Shown piece by piece: positions 27,786 through 36,941 of a stretch of 64,000 nucleotides of DNA (its first letter is position 1; each line of letters starts with the position of its first letter). This DNA is from Nocardioides nematodiphilus (GTDB lineage: Bacteria; Actinomycetota; Actinomycetes; Propionibacteriales; Nocardioidaceae), in NCBI RefSeq assembly GCF_020216525.1, contig NZ_JAIWOY010000004.1, forward strand, positions 1 through 64,000, in the 5' to 3' direction. The notes beneath the pieces were generated by a model. That model ran no database searches. It was not told the DNA's origin and was given only the letters and a program-made list of their open reading frames with translations. Both the position numbers and the translations under genes were made by a program.

Positions 27786-28586
27786 GCGCGGGAGGCGGGC
27801 GAGCTGGCGGGACTGGGCGACGAGGCGGCCGGTGGAGTCCCAGACCTCGCAGTCCTCCTCGAACATCCCGCCGAGGACGTTGCGGGTCGCGTGCCGTACG
27901 CGCAGCCAGCCCGGAGCCGGGACGGCGCGGACGTGGGCGGTGAGCTCGAGCGTCGGCGCCCAGCCCGGGCGACCCAGATCGAAGGTGACCGGCGGCAGCA
28001 GATCGACCACCGTGAGCAGCGAGATGGGGTCGGGCTCGCGGCCTTCCTTGAGCCGGAACCATGCGCTGATCACACCCTCGCCCGACGGCTTCCCCACCGC
28101 CCAACCGATGTGGTCGGGGTGGAAGAGCATCTCGAAGCGCTCCATCATCGGCACCATGGCGCGCATCTCCTCGGGCGCCATCGTGTTCGGCACGCACTGC
28201 TCGAGCGGCGGGAAGTCCGGCACGTCGGAGCTGCGCTCCACCGTGTCGGGCAGCGTGGAGAGATCGCCGTACGTGGCCAGCGCGGTGATCCGGACGTCGT
28301 CGCCCTGGCTCAGCTCGGCGGCGACCGTCGCGATCGACCCGCCGTCGCGCTTGACCGTGGTCGTGACGGTCGCGGGGCCGGGCAGCGACGCGCTCAGGTA
28401 GTAGGCGCTGATGCTGATCGGGTCGGGCTTGCCGGGCACCGACGCCCGGACGGCGTTGGCGATCGTGGCCAGCAGGTAGCCCCCGTTGATCCCGCCACCG
28501 ACGATCCAGCCGGCGCTGAGGTCGGCGTCGTAGGTGCCCTCGGCGACGGAGTTCACGGAGATGTCACGGTCGTATTCGGTGGCCAC
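27783..28586 (-). CDS. Acyl-CoA thioesterase family protein (double hotdog)
   Basis: 267 aa. The N-terminal hotdog motif is GWIVGGGINGGYLLATIANA; the second half repeats the fold (HPDHIGWAVGKPSGEG, ISLLTVVDLLPPV), as in TesB-like thioesterases that hydrolyse acyl-CoA. Catalytic residues cannot be named from the sequence alone. GTG 28586 is chosen because TAGGTT (28598-28593) ends 6 nt upstream; the GTG one codon earlier is possible. The stop lies in repeat array B. Divergent from the DUF202 gene. Confidence 0.82.
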   Translation of the reverse strand: MATEYDRDISVNSVAEGTYDADLSAGWIVGGGINGGYLLATIANAVRASVPGKPDPISISAYYLSASLPGPATVTTTVKRDGGSIATVAAELSQGDDVRITALATYGDLSTLPDTVERSSDVPDFPPLEQCVPNTMAPEEMRAMVPMMERFEMLFHPDHIGWAVGKPSGEGVISAWFRLKEGREPDPISLLTVVDLLPPVTFDLGRPGWAPTLELTAHVRAVPAPGWLRVRHATRNVLGGMFEEDCEVWDSTGRLVAQSRQLARLPR

Positions 28587-28624
28587 CACCGCAACCTATC
28601 CACCGCCCGCGCCATGATGTCGCC

Positions 28625-29002
28625 ATGGCCCCCCATGAGCCGCACCCGCCGCGCAAGCCCTCCTACGTCTACGACGTCGGCGAGGAGCCGGACCCGCGCT
28701 TCAGCCTGGCCAACGAGCGCACGTTCCTGTCCTGGGTCCGCACCGCGCTCGCGATGCTGGCGGGCGCGGTGGCGCTGCACTCGCTGCAGCTGCCGCAGAC
28801 GTCGTGGCTCCGCGGCATCGTGGTCCTCACCCTCCTCGTCGTCGGCGCGCTCTGCACGCTGCTCGCCTTCGTCCGCTGGGCGAAGGTCGAGCGGGCGATG
28901 CGGTTGCGTCAGCCGCTGCCGCACTTCTCGCTCGGCTGGCTGCTCACGGCCTCGATCGTGCTGGTCTCGGTCCTGCTGGCGATCACCCTCACCGTCGGCT
29001 GA
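28625..29002 (+). CDS. YidH/DUF202 membrane protein
   Basis: 125 aa with three membrane helices at about 43-60, 65-84 and 103-122. The DUF202 signature FSLANERTFLSWVRTALAML marks the family. Function is unknown. CATGAT ends 6 nt before the ATG, indicating a leaderless mRNA. The gene is separate from the purine cluster, which begins with its own promoter at 29033. Confidence 0.85.
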   Translation: MAPHEPHPPRKPSYVYDVGEEPDPRFSLANERTFLSWVRTALAMLAGAVALHSLQLPQTSWLRGIVVLTLLVVGALCTLLAFVRWAKVERAMRLRQPLPHFSLGWLLTASIVLVSVLLAITLTVG

Positions 29003-29032
29003 CGCGAGTCGGCATCGCGCTGCAACCTCACT

Positions 29033-29053
29033 GAAACGTCCGTTTCGTACGGT
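29033..29053 (+). promoter_or_regulatory. Purine-cluster operator and promoter 1
   Basis: GAAAC-GTCC-GTTTC (29033-29046) is an inverted repeat one base upstream of the -10 TACGGT (29048-29053), itself 6 nt from the ATG at 29060. The identical layout occurs at 30660-30680. An operator in the spacer between -35 and -10 is typical of repression; the RpiR protein at 36135 is the likely ligand-dependent regulator. Confidence 0.7.
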
Positions 29054-29059
29054 CGGCAC

Positions 29060-30631
29060 ATGACCGCAGCGCCGCCTCCGGCACCGGCCGGACTCCTCGA
29101 GGCCTTCGACGCGTACGAGACCGCCCTGATGGCCGACGACCTGACCGCGCTGGACCGGCTCTTCGCCCCGGGGCCCGACACCCTGCGCGGCGACGCCCAC
29201 GGCCTGCTGGTCGGGCACGACCAGATCAGCGCCTTCCGCAGCGGACGCGGCGGAGCCCCGAGGCGCCGGATCGTCGAGACCCACGTCCAGACGATCGACG
29301 AGGACCACGCGCTGGTCGTGGCGATCACCGAGCTCGCCACCGGCGGGCGCGGACAGCAGACCCAGCTCTGGGCACGCCTCCCCGGCCCGGACGGCGGCAC
29401 GGACGGCGGCACTGACGGCGGCACGGGCGAAGGCGGCTGGAAGGTGACCGCGGCCCACGTGGCCGCCCCGGCGCCCGCCCTGGACACCCGGATCTGGCGG
29501 GTCGTGGGCGCACCGCTCGTCCCGTCCCCCGCCGCGAGCGGGCCGCTCGCCGGCGAGACGATCGCGGTCAAGGACCTCTACGCCGTCGCCGGGCACCCGA
29601 TCGGCGCGGGCAACCCGGCGTGGCTCGCGCAGGCCGCGCGCGAGCCGGCGCACGCGTACGCCGTCCAGCGGCTCCTCGAGGCCGGCGCGCAGATCCGCGG
29701 CATCGCCCGCACCGACGAGTTCGCCTACAGCCTGGCCGGCACCAACGCCCACTACGGCACCCCGCCCAACCCGCGGGCACCGCACCGCATCTCCGGCGGC
29801 TCGACCTCCGGCAGTGCCAGCGCGGTCGCGCTCGGCGACGCGAGCATCGGGCTCGGCACCGACACCGGCGGCTCGATCCGGGTCCCGGCCGCCTACCAGG
29901 GGCTCTACGGCATCCGTACGACCCACGGCGCCGTCCCGGCGACCGGTCTGCTGCCGCTCGCGCCCGCGTACGACGCGGTGGGCTGGCTGACCCGCGACGC
30001 CGAGAGGCTGCGCGCGGTCGGCGAGGTGCTCCTGCCCGATCAGCCCCGGAGCGACGCCACGCCCCTCGTCGTCGTGCCCGAGCTGATGGAGCTCGCGGAC
30101 CCCGATGTCGCGGCGGCCATCGCCCGCTGGCGTCGCGACCACGCCCTGGACGTCCGCGAGGAACGCTGGCCGCTGAGCGGGCTCGGCGACTGGCTCACCG
30201 CGTTCCAGACCCATCAGGCGTGGCAGGCCTGGCAGCGCCACGGAGACTGGCTCGCCGGGCGGCTCGACACCCTCGGCGACGACGTGCGCGGACGCTTCGA
30301 GCGGGCGGCGAGCATCACCGCGGACGAGGCCGACGCGGCCCGTACGACCGCTCAGGCCGCGGGCGCCCGCATCCGCGAGCTCGTCGGCGACCGCGTGCTG
30401 ATGCTGCCCAGTGCCTCCTCGGTGGCACCCGTCGCCCAAGCGGGCGCGGACGGGCTCCAGCGGGTCCGGGACGCGACGATGCGCCTGACCTGCCTGGCCG
30501 GACTCGGGGGCCTGCCGGCGGTGAGCATCCCGCTGGAGACCGAGGATCATCTTCCGGCCGGTGTCTGCCTGCTGGCAGGCCCCGGGCGCGACCGCGATCT
30601 GCTCGACCTGGCGGTCGGTCGGCACTTTTAA
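29060..30631 (+). CDS. AtzH-like domain fused to amidase-signature hydrolase
   Basis: 523 aa. Residues 1-130 are an NTF2-like AtzH domain (LEAFDAYETALMADDLTALD), then a GGTD repeat linker and an amidase-signature domain with the Ser-cisSer-Lys triad K171, S248 and S272 (GGSTSGSAS, GTDTGGSIRVP). Related AtzH and AtzE-type proteins hydrolyse biuret-like and allophanate-like compounds. Context and its own copy of the cluster operator point to hydrolysis of a late purine breakdown product such as a ureido compound; that is inference. It is leaderless: TACGGT ends 6 nt before the ATG. Confidence 0.82.
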   Translation: MTAAPPPAPAGLLEAFDAYETALMADDLTALDRLFAPGPDTLRGDAHGLLVGHDQISAFRSGRGGAPRRRIVETHVQTIDEDHALVVAITELATGGRGQQTQLWARLPGPDGGTDGGTDGGTGEGGWKVTAAHVAAPAPALDTRIWRVVGAPLVPSPAASGPLAGETIAVKDLYAVAGHPIGAGNPAWLAQAAREPAHAYAVQRLLEAGAQIRGIARTDEFAYSLAGTNAHYGTPPNPRAPHRISGGSTSGSASAVALGDASIGLGTDTGGSIRVPAAYQGLYGIRTTHGAVPATGLLPLAPAYDAVGWLTRDAERLRAVGEVLLPDQPRSDATPLVVVPELMELADPDVAAAIARWRRDHALDVREERWPLSGLGDWLTAFQTHQAWQAWQRHGDWLAGRLDTLGDDVRGRFERAASITADEADAARTTAQAAGARIRELVGDRVLMLPSASSVAPVAQAGADGLQRVRDATMRLTCLAGLGGLPAVSIPLETEDHLPAGVCLLAGPGRDRDLLDLAVGRHF

Positions 30632-30635
30632 CATC

Positions 30636-30680
30636 CGGCGAAACAGGTGTCATCCGGCTGAAACATCCGTTTCCTAGCGT
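30636..30680 (+). promoter_or_regulatory. Purine-cluster operator and promoter 2
   Basis: GAAAC-ATCC-GTTTC (30660-30673) is one base before the -10 TAGCGT (30675-30680), which ends 6 nt before the uraD ATG. An additional GAAAC half site at 30640-30644 lies within a direct repeat (ATCCGGC-GAAACA and ATCCGGCTGAAACA). It probably controls the whole 30687-40922 operon. Confidence 0.72.
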
Positions 30681-30686
30681 CGGGGC

Positions 30687-31187
30687 ATGGACCTCGCGAC
30701 CTTCAACCGGCTCGACGCCGCGCAGGCGACGGAGCTGCTCGCCCCGTGCGTACGGATCGCGTCGTGGCCCGCCGACATCGTCGCCGCCCGCCCCTATCCG
30801 GACACGGCCGCGCTCCTCCAGCGGGCCCGCGACGCGGCGGCCGCCTGGACCGACGCGGAGGTCGAGGCCGCCCTCGCCGACCACCCCCGGATCGGCGAGC
30901 GGCCCAGCGGCGACACCGCCTCGGCCGTGATGTCGACCCGCGAGCAGGCCGGCGTCGATCCGGCGGACAGCGAGGTCCAGCAGCGCCTCCGCCACGGCAA
31001 CGCCCGCTACGAGGCGCGATTCGGCCGGATCTACCTCGTGCGTGCCGCCGGCCGCAGCGCCGATGAGCTGCTCGACCTCCTGGAGGAGCGCCTCGACAAC
31101 GACCCCGACACCGAGCGTGCGGTGACCAAGCAGCAGCTGGGCGAGATCGCCCTGCTCCGACTCGAAGGACTGATCCCGCGTGCCTAG
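30687..31187 (+). CDS. uraD: OHCU decarboxylase
   Basis: 166 aa. The family motif is HPRIGERP at about 71-78. It converts 2-oxo-4-hydroxy-4-carboxy-5-ureidoimidazoline to S-allantoin, the last step of urate to allantoin. First gene of a long operon in which nearly every gene overlaps the next. It overlaps hydroxyisourate hydrolase by 8 nt. The start is leaderless (TAGCGT then 6 nt). Confidence 0.92.
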   Translation: MDLATFNRLDAAQATELLAPCVRIASWPADIVAARPYPDTAALLQRARDAAAAWTDAEVEAALADHPRIGERPSGDTASAVMSTREQAGVDPADSEVQQRLRHGNARYEARFGRIYLVRAAGRSADELLDLLEERLDNDPDTERAVTKQQLGEIALLRLEGLIPRA

Positions 31188-31503
31188 TCCCAGCACCACC
31201 CTCAGCACCCACGTGCTCGACGCCGCCCTCGGGCGCCCGGCAGCGGGTCTCGACCTGACGCTGGCACTCGAGGACGGGAGCACCACGCAGGCCCGTACGG
31301 ACGACGACGGCCGCGCCTCGCTGGGCGAGGTGCCCGCGGGCGTGCACCGGCTGAGCTTCGCCACCGGGCGGTGGTTCGCCGGCCAGGACCGGGCGACCTT
31401 CCACCCCGAGGTCGTCGTCGCGTTCACCGTCACCGCCGGGGAGCACCACCACGTCGCGGTCCTGCTCAGCCCGTTCGCCTACACCACCTACAAGGGGTCC
31501 TGA
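31180..31503 (+). CDS. uraH: 5-Hydroxyisourate hydrolase
   Basis: 107 aa transthyretin-like enzyme. THVLDAALGRPA at the N-terminus and the C-terminal YTTYKGS correspond to the conserved ends of HIUase (canonical YRGS). It opens 5-hydroxyisourate to OHCU, between uricase and UraD. GTG start; stop overlaps the uricase ATG by one base. Confidence 0.92.
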   Translation: MPSPSTTLSTHVLDAALGRPAAGLDLTLALEDGSTTQARTDDDGRASLGEVPAGVHRLSFATGRWFAGQDRATFHPEVVVAFTVTAGEHHHVAVLLSPFAYTTYKGS

Positions 31504-32336
31504 TGCCCTACCAGCTCGCCGACCTCCAGCACGGCAAGGCGGAGGTGCGGATCGTCAAGGTCGACCGGGCCGATCCCACCCACGTGCTGCACGACCTCAA
31601 CGTGACGACCCAGCTGCGCGGCGACTTCGCGTCGGCCTACCTCGAGGGCGACAACAGCCACGTCCACGCCACCGACACCCAGAAGAACACCGTCTACGCC
31701 TTCGCCCGCGAGCACGGCGTCGACTCCCCCGAGACCTTCCTGCTGGCGCTGGCCGAGCACTGGGGCCGCCAGCCGTACGTCTCCGGGATCGAGCTCAGCG
31801 CGGAGTCGTACGCCTGGGAGCGACTGCCGCAGAACGGGCACTCGTTCGCCCGCTCGGGCCAGGAGACCCGGGTGGCGTACGTCGACGCGGACGGGCCGAT
31901 CACCACGATCCGCGCCGGCCTGACGGACCTCGTGGTGCTCAAGTCCACCGACAGCGAGTTCCACGGCTTCCCCCGTGACCACTACACGACCCTGCCGGAG
32001 ACCGACGACCGGATCCTGGCGACCAGCGTCAGCGCGATCTGGACCTATGCCGCCGACGCCGTGGACGTGGACTTCGACGCCTCCTACGCGACCGCCCGTG
32101 CGGGCCTGCTCGCCGCCTTCGCCGACACCCACAGCCTCGCGCTGCAGCAGACCATCAACGCGATGGGCGCCGCCGTGCTGGACGCCGTGCCGCACGTCGC
32201 GAGCATCCACATCACCTGCCCCAACAAGCACCACTTCCTGGTCGACCTGGCGCCGTTCGGGCTCGACAACCCGGGTGAGGTCTTCTTCGCCGCCGACCGC
32301 CCGTACGGGCTGATCAGCGCGACGGTGAGCAGGTGA
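31503..32336 (+). CDS. pucL: Factor-independent urate hydroxylase (uricase)
   Basis: 277 aa, usual for bacterial uricase. The active-site stretch VHATDTQKNTVYAFARE carries the catalytic Thr/Lys pair, with STDSEFHGF and QQTINAMGAAVL further on. It oxidises urate to 5-hydroxyisourate with oxygen, without cofactor. ATG 31503 overlaps the preceding stop (TGATG). Protein order uraD-uraH-uricase matches the pathway backwards. Confidence 0.94.
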   Translation: MPYQLADLQHGKAEVRIVKVDRADPTHVLHDLNVTTQLRGDFASAYLEGDNSHVHATDTQKNTVYAFAREHGVDSPETFLLALAEHWGRQPYVSGIELSAESYAWERLPQNGHSFARSGQETRVAYVDADGPITTIRAGLTDLVVLKSTDSEFHGFPRDHYTTLPETDDRILATSVSAIWTYAADAVDVDFDASYATARAGLLAAFADTHSLALQQTINAMGAAVLDAVPHVASIHITCPNKHHFLVDLAPFGLDNPGEVFFAADRPYGLISATVSR

Positions 32337-32340
32337 GCGC

Positions 32341-33678
32341 GTGAGGATCGACGCGATCAAGGGCCAGCGCGTGCTGGTCGGGGACGACTTCGCGCCCGCC
32401 ACGCTGGTGCTGCGCCATGGCCGGATCGAGTCGGTGGAGCCGCTCGAGACCGCCGTCGAGGGGCTGGTGCTGCATGCCCCGGAGACCGCGTACGTCCTGC
32501 CCGGGGTCGTCGACACCCACGTCCACATCAACGAGCCCGGCCGCACCTCGTGGGAGGGCTTCCTCTCCGCCACCGAGGCCGCCGCGCTCGGCGGCGCCAC
32601 CACCTTGATCGACATGCCGCTCAACGCGATCCCGCCGACCACCACGGTCGAGCACCTGCGCCTCAAGCAGCGCGCGGCCGCCTCGGAGCTGATGGTCGAC
32701 GTCGGCTTCTGGGGCGGCGCGATCCCGGGCAACCTCGCCGACCTGGAGCCGCTGTGGGAGGCCGGGGTCTTCGGCTTCAAGTGCTTCCTGTCGCCCTCGG
32801 GCGTCGAGGAGTTCCCGCCCCTCGACGCCACCCGGTTCACCGCCGCCCTGCGCGAGGTGGCCCGCTTCGACGGGCTGATGATCGTGCACGCCGAGGACCC
32901 GGCCGTCCTCGAGGCCGCGCCGCACGAGGCCAGCCGGGCGTACGCGGACTTCGTCCTCTCCCGACCCCACGAGGCCGAGACCGCCGCGATCCGGCAGGTG
33001 CTCGACGGCGCCCGCGAGACCGGCGCGCGGGTGCACATCCTGCACCTGTCGAGCGCCCGGGCCCTCGACCAGATCAAGGCCGCCCGCGACGAGGGGCTGC
33101 CGGTCACGGTGGAGACCTGCCCCCACTACCTCGTGTTCGCGGCCGAGACGATCCCCGACGCCGCCGCGCAGTTCAAGTGCTGCCCGCCGATCCGCGACGC
33201 GGGCAACCGCGAGGAGCTGTGGGCCGCGCTGCGCGAGGGCCTCATCGACACCATCGTCAGCGACCACTCGCCGGCCACCGAGGCCGAGAAGTCCCAGGGC
33301 GACGGCGATCTGCAACAGGCCTGGGGCGGCGTCTCCGGCCTGCAGGTCGGCTTCGGCGCGGTGGCCTTCGAGGCCCGCCGGCGCAACATCCCCCTCGCCA
33401 CCGTCAGCCGCTGGATGAGCCGCCACACCGCCGACCTGGTCGGCCTCACCCGCAAGGGCCGGCTCGCTGCCGGCGCCGACGCTGACGTCGCGATCTACGA
33501 CAGCGGCGTCGAGCACCGCGTCGACGTCGGCCGGCTCGCGCATCGCAACGCGATCAGCGCGTACGACGGGCTGCGGCTCGGCGGGCGCGTCACCCACACC
33601 GTCGTGCGCGGCAACGCCATCGACGTCGAGCACCCGGACTGGCGCTGGGGCGAGCAGCTGGACAGGAGGACCGCATGA
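32341..33678 (+). CDS. allB: Allantoinase
   Basis: 445 aa amidohydrolase. Metal ligands are in DTHVHINEPGR; the carboxylated lysine is in VFGFKCFLSPSG; a later histidine pair is in VETCPHYL and the last aspartate in DHSPAT. It hydrolyses allantoin to allantoate. GTG start 4 nt behind the uricase stop; overlaps the aminotransferase by 4 nt (ATGA). Confidence 0.93.
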   Translation: MRIDAIKGQRVLVGDDFAPATLVLRHGRIESVEPLETAVEGLVLHAPETAYVLPGVVDTHVHINEPGRTSWEGFLSATEAAALGGATTLIDMPLNAIPPTTTVEHLRLKQRAAASELMVDVGFWGGAIPGNLADLEPLWEAGVFGFKCFLSPSGVEEFPPLDATRFTAALREVARFDGLMIVHAEDPAVLEAAPHEASRAYADFVLSRPHEAETAAIRQVLDGARETGARVHILHLSSARALDQIKAARDEGLPVTVETCPHYLVFAAETIPDAAAQFKCCPPIRDAGNREELWAALREGLIDTIVSDHSPATEAEKSQGDGDLQQAWGGVSGLQVGFGAVAFEARRRNIPLATVSRWMSRHTADLVGLTRKGRLAAGADADVAIYDSGVEHRVDVGRLAHRNAISAYDGLRLGGRVTHTVVRGNAIDVEHPDWRWGEQLDRRTA

Positions 33679-34895
33679 CCGGACCGCTCAACCCGCCGCC
33701 CCGTCTGCTGATGGGCCCGGGACCGATCACCGTCGACCCGCGCGTGCTGCAGGCGATGAGCGCCCAGCTCGTCGGCCAGTTCGACCCGTGGATGACGGCC
33801 ACCATGACCGAGGTGATGGATCTCTACCGTCACGTCTTCGCGACCGCCAACGAGCAGACCCTGCTGGTCGACGGGACCTCCCGCGCCGGCATCGAGGCCG
33901 CCCTGGTCTCGCTGATCGAGCCGGGCGATCGGGTGCTGGTGCCGGTCTTCGGACGCTTCGGTCACCTCCTCGTGGAGATCGCCGAGCGCTGCGGTGCCGA
34001 GGTGCACACCATCGAGGTGCCGTGGGGCGAGGTCTTCGCCCCCGAGGCCGTCGAGGCGGCTCTGGTCGCGGTGCGGCCGCGCATCGTCGCGCTCGTCCAG
34101 GGCGACACCTCCACCACCATGTGCCAGCCGCTCGAGGAGATCGGCGCCATCTGCCGCGCCCACGACGCGCTGCTCTACGTCGACGCCACCGCCTCGATCG
34201 GCGGCAACCCGCTGCTCACCGACGCCTGGGGGCTCGACGTGGTGACCGCCGGGCTGCAGAAGTGCCTCGGCGGCCCGAGCGGCTCCGCGCCGATCACGAT
34301 CGGCCCACGCGCCGTCGCGGCGATCGGGGCGCGCAAGCACGTCGAGGCGGGCATCCGCGCCGAGGGCGACCAGGATGCCGGCGTACGGATCGCGTCGAAC
34401 TACCTCGACCTCGCCCAGATCATGGACTACTGGGGCCCGCGCCGGCTCAACCACCACACCGAGGCGACCTCCATGCTGTACGCGGCGCGCGAGTGCGCCC
34501 GGTTGCTGGTCGAGGAGGGCCTGGAGGCCGCCATCGCGCGCCACGAGCTGCATGGCCGCGCGATGCTGCACGGCGTCCAGGGCCTGGGGCTCGAGGTCTT
34601 CGGGGACGTCGCCCACAAGATGAGCAACGTCGTCGCGGTCCGGATCCCCGACACGCTCGGCGCCAGCGGCGGAGACGCCGTACGCGAGGCGCTGCTCACC
34701 GACTTCGGCATCGAGATCGGCACCTCCTTCGGACCGCTGCACGGCATGGTGTGGCGGATCGGGACGATGGGCTACAACGCCCGGCGCGACGCGGTGATGA
34801 CGACCCTGGCCGCGCTCGAGCAGGTGCTGCGCGCCGCCGGCGTGCCGGTCAGCGCCGGAGGCGGCGTGGGCGCCGCGACGGAGGTCTACCAGTGA
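33675..34895 (+). CDS. PLP aminotransferase, PucG-like (ureidoglycine-glyoxylate type)
   Basis: 406 aa class V aminotransferase. The PLP lysine is in GLQKCLGGPSG; the aspartate of the cofactor site is in LLYVDATASIGG; the N-terminus begins LLMGPGPI like alanine-glyoxylate transaminases. Placed between allantoinase and allantoate amidohydrolase, it probably acts like B. subtilis PucG, moving the amino group of ureidoglycine to glyoxylate. An alanine- or serine-glyoxylate enzyme is the alternative. Confidence 0.85.
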   Translation: MTGPLNPPPRLLMGPGPITVDPRVLQAMSAQLVGQFDPWMTATMTEVMDLYRHVFATANEQTLLVDGTSRAGIEAALVSLIEPGDRVLVPVFGRFGHLLVEIAERCGAEVHTIEVPWGEVFAPEAVEAALVAVRPRIVALVQGDTSTTMCQPLEEIGAICRAHDALLYVDATASIGGNPLLTDAWGLDVVTAGLQKCLGGPSGSAPITIGPRAVAAIGARKHVEAGIRAEGDQDAGVRIASNYLDLAQIMDYWGPRRLNHHTEATSMLYAARECARLLVEEGLEAAIARHELHGRAMLHGVQGLGLEVFGDVAHKMSNVVAVRIPDTLGASGGDAVREALLTDFGIEIGTSFGPLHGMVWRIGTMGYNARRDAVMTTLAALEQVLRAAGVPVSAGGGVGAATEVYQ

Positions 34896-36148
34896 CGCCG
34901 CCGCGCCACGACGCGCGGAACGGGGCGGCCGAGGTGCTCGCGCGCTGTGCCGAGCTCGACGCCTTCACCGCCGCACCCGACCGCCTGGAGCGGGTCTACC
35001 TCACCCCCGAGCACGCCGGCGCCAACCGGGCCACCGCCGCCTGGATGGAGCGCGCCGGCCTGACGACCTGGGTCGACGCGGCCGGCAACCAGTGGGGCCG
35101 GCGCGAGGGGTCCACGCCCGACGCCCCCGCGCTGGTGCTCGGCAGCCACCTCGACACGGTGCCCGACGCCGGCTCGTACGACGGCATGCTCGGTGTGCTG
35201 ATGGCGATCGCTGTCGCGGAGCGGCTGCAGGAGACGCCGCTGCCGTTCGCCCTCGAGGTGGTCGGCTTCAGCGACGAGGAGGGCGCCCGCTTCGGGAAGG
35301 CGCTGCTCGGCAGCCAGGCGGTCGCCGGCACCTGGGATCCGGCCTGGTGGGAGCTCCGTGACCAGAGCGGGGTGAGCCTGCGCGAGGCGTTCACCGGCTT
35401 CGGGCTGGACCCGGAGCGCGTCGGCGAGGCCGCGCGGCGACCGGAGCAGGTCGTCGCCTACCTCGAGGCCCACATCGAGCAGGGCCCCGAGCTCGAGGCG
35501 GCCGACCGCTCGCTCGGCTACGTCACCACCATCGCCGGCGCGCGTCGCTTCCACCTGCGGGTGCTCGGTGAGGCTCGGCACGCCGGCGGCACTCCCTACC
35601 CTCGCCGTCGCGACGCGCTGGTCGGGGCCGGCGAGGCGATCGTGGCGATCGAGCGGCTGGCGAGGGCGAGCGACTGCATCGCCACCGTCGGACAGATCGA
35701 GGTCCGACCCGGTGCGGTCAACGTGATCGCCGGCCAGGCCGACCTGTCCCTCGACCTGCGCGCGGCGACCGACGACGAGCGCGACGCGATGTGGGACCGG
35801 ATGCGTGCGGAGATCGAGCGGATCTGTGCCCAGCGCGGGCTCACCGTGGAGGTGAGCGAGCAGCACCGCGCATCGGTGGCCCCCTGTGCGTCCTGGCTCC
35901 AGGAGGTGATCCGCACGGCGATCACCACGACCGGCGACAGCGAGCCGATGGCCCTGTGGAGCCGGGCGGGTCACGACGCCATGGCCGTCGCCTCCATCGC
36001 CGACATCGGGATGCTCTTCGTGCGATGCCGCGACGGCATCAGCCACCACCCGGCCGAGGAGGTCCGCGAGATCGACGTCGCCCACGGGATCGACGCGCTC
36101 GAGCGGGCGGTGCTCGGCGTGGCGGAGGTGTGGCATGCAGATCGCTGA
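34892..36148 (+). CDS. Allantoate amidohydrolase (M20 family)
   Basis: 418 aa. Metal-binding motifs are LGSHLDTVPDAGSYDG, FSDEEGARFG and the later AHIEQGPELE, as in AllC-type allantoate and ureidoglycolate amidohydrolases. It releases ammonia from allantoate, giving ureidoglycine. GTG 34892 overlaps the previous stop (GTGA); its own end overlaps the regulator gene by 14 nt. Confidence 0.9.
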   Translation: MTPPRHDARNGAAEVLARCAELDAFTAAPDRLERVYLTPEHAGANRATAAWMERAGLTTWVDAAGNQWGRREGSTPDAPALVLGSHLDTVPDAGSYDGMLGVLMAIAVAERLQETPLPFALEVVGFSDEEGARFGKALLGSQAVAGTWDPAWWELRDQSGVSLREAFTGFGLDPERVGEAARRPEQVVAYLEAHIEQGPELEAADRSLGYVTTIAGARRFHLRVLGEARHAGGTPYPRRRDALVGAGEAIVAIERLARASDCIATVGQIEVRPGAVNVIAGQADLSLDLRAATDDERDAMWDRMRAEIERICAQRGLTVEVSEQHRASVAPCASWLQEVIRTAITTTGDSEPMALWSRAGHDAMAVASIADIGMLFVRCRDGISHHPAEEVREIDVAHGIDALERAVLGVAEVWHADR

Positions 36149-36941
36149 GCGGATCGCGACCCATCGCGCCGAGCTGTCGCCGCAGGAGCGCCGCGCGGCC
36201 GACTGCCTGCTCGCCCACCTCGACGACCTCGGGACCTACCGCGCGGGCGAGCTCGCCGATCTCGCCCGCGTCTCGAAGGCGACGATGAGCCGGCTCTTCC
36301 GCTCGCTGGGCTACGCCGGCTTCGACGAGGTCCGCGACCAGCTCCGGGCGGTGCGCTTCGCCGGGGAGCCGCGCTCCTCCCGCGACACCGGCCCGGTCGA
36401 TCTGGTCGGGCACGCGGTCGCCGAGGCCGAGGCGATCCGTGCCGCGCTGGCGCAGCCGCAGCTCGCCGAGGCCGCCTCGGTCATCGCCGCGGGCGGGCGG
36501 GTGCTGGTCGTCGGCTGGCGCAACAGCTATCCGGTCGCGCTGCACCTGCGCGAGCAGCTCATCCAGGCGCGGCGCGACGTCACCGTGGCCCCCTCGCCGG
36601 GCCAGGTGGTCGGCGAGGAGCTGACCGGGCTCGGCGCCGACGACGTGGTGGTGGCGGTCGGCTTCCGGCGCCGGCCACGCGGGTTCGCCGCGTTCCTCGG
36701 CGCGGCCGCCGCGACCGGGGCGCAGGTCGTCCTGATCGCCGACCCCTCGGCCGCGCACTCCCCCGGGGTGATCCGGCTCGAGTGCGGGCTGCCGGGCTCG
36801 CTCGCCTTCGACAGCTACGCGCCGGCGATGAGCCTCGCGGCCGCCCTCGCCGACGGGGTCCTCGCGGCCCGCGGCGAGGACGGGCGCGATCGGATCGTCG
36901 CGATCACCACCCACTACGACCTGCTCGGCGAGGTGGAGTGA
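36135..36941 (+). CDS. MurR/RpiR family transcriptional regulator
   Basis: 268 aa. An N-terminal HTH_6 domain (AGELADLARVSKATMSRLFR) is followed by a SIS sugar-isomerase-like effector domain (about 115-245, VLVVGWRNSYPVALHLREQL). It is embedded in the purine operon and is the best candidate for binding the GAAAC-N4-GTTTC operators at 29033 and 30660; an amide or ureido intermediate rather than a sugar phosphate would then be the effector. That link is inference. ATG overlaps the upstream gene by 14 nt. Confidence 0.87.
   Translation: MQIAERIATHRAELSPQERRAADCLLAHLDDLGTYRAGELADLARVSKATMSRLFRSLGYAGFDEVRDQLRAVRFAGEPRSSRDTGPVDLVGHAVAEAEAIRAALAQPQLAEAASVIAAGGRVLVVGWRNSYPVALHLREQLIQARRDVTVAPSPGQVVGEELTGLGADDVVVAVGFRRRPRGFAAFLGAAAATGAQVVLIADPSAAHSPGVIRLECGLPGSLAFDSYAPAMSLAAALADGVLAARGEDGRDRIVAITTHYDLLGEVE

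Noticed and set aside
29003..29030. A single GCGAGTCGGC resembling one repeat unit
   Set aside because: Only ten bases match, the rest of the unit is absent, and it is in a co-directional gap.
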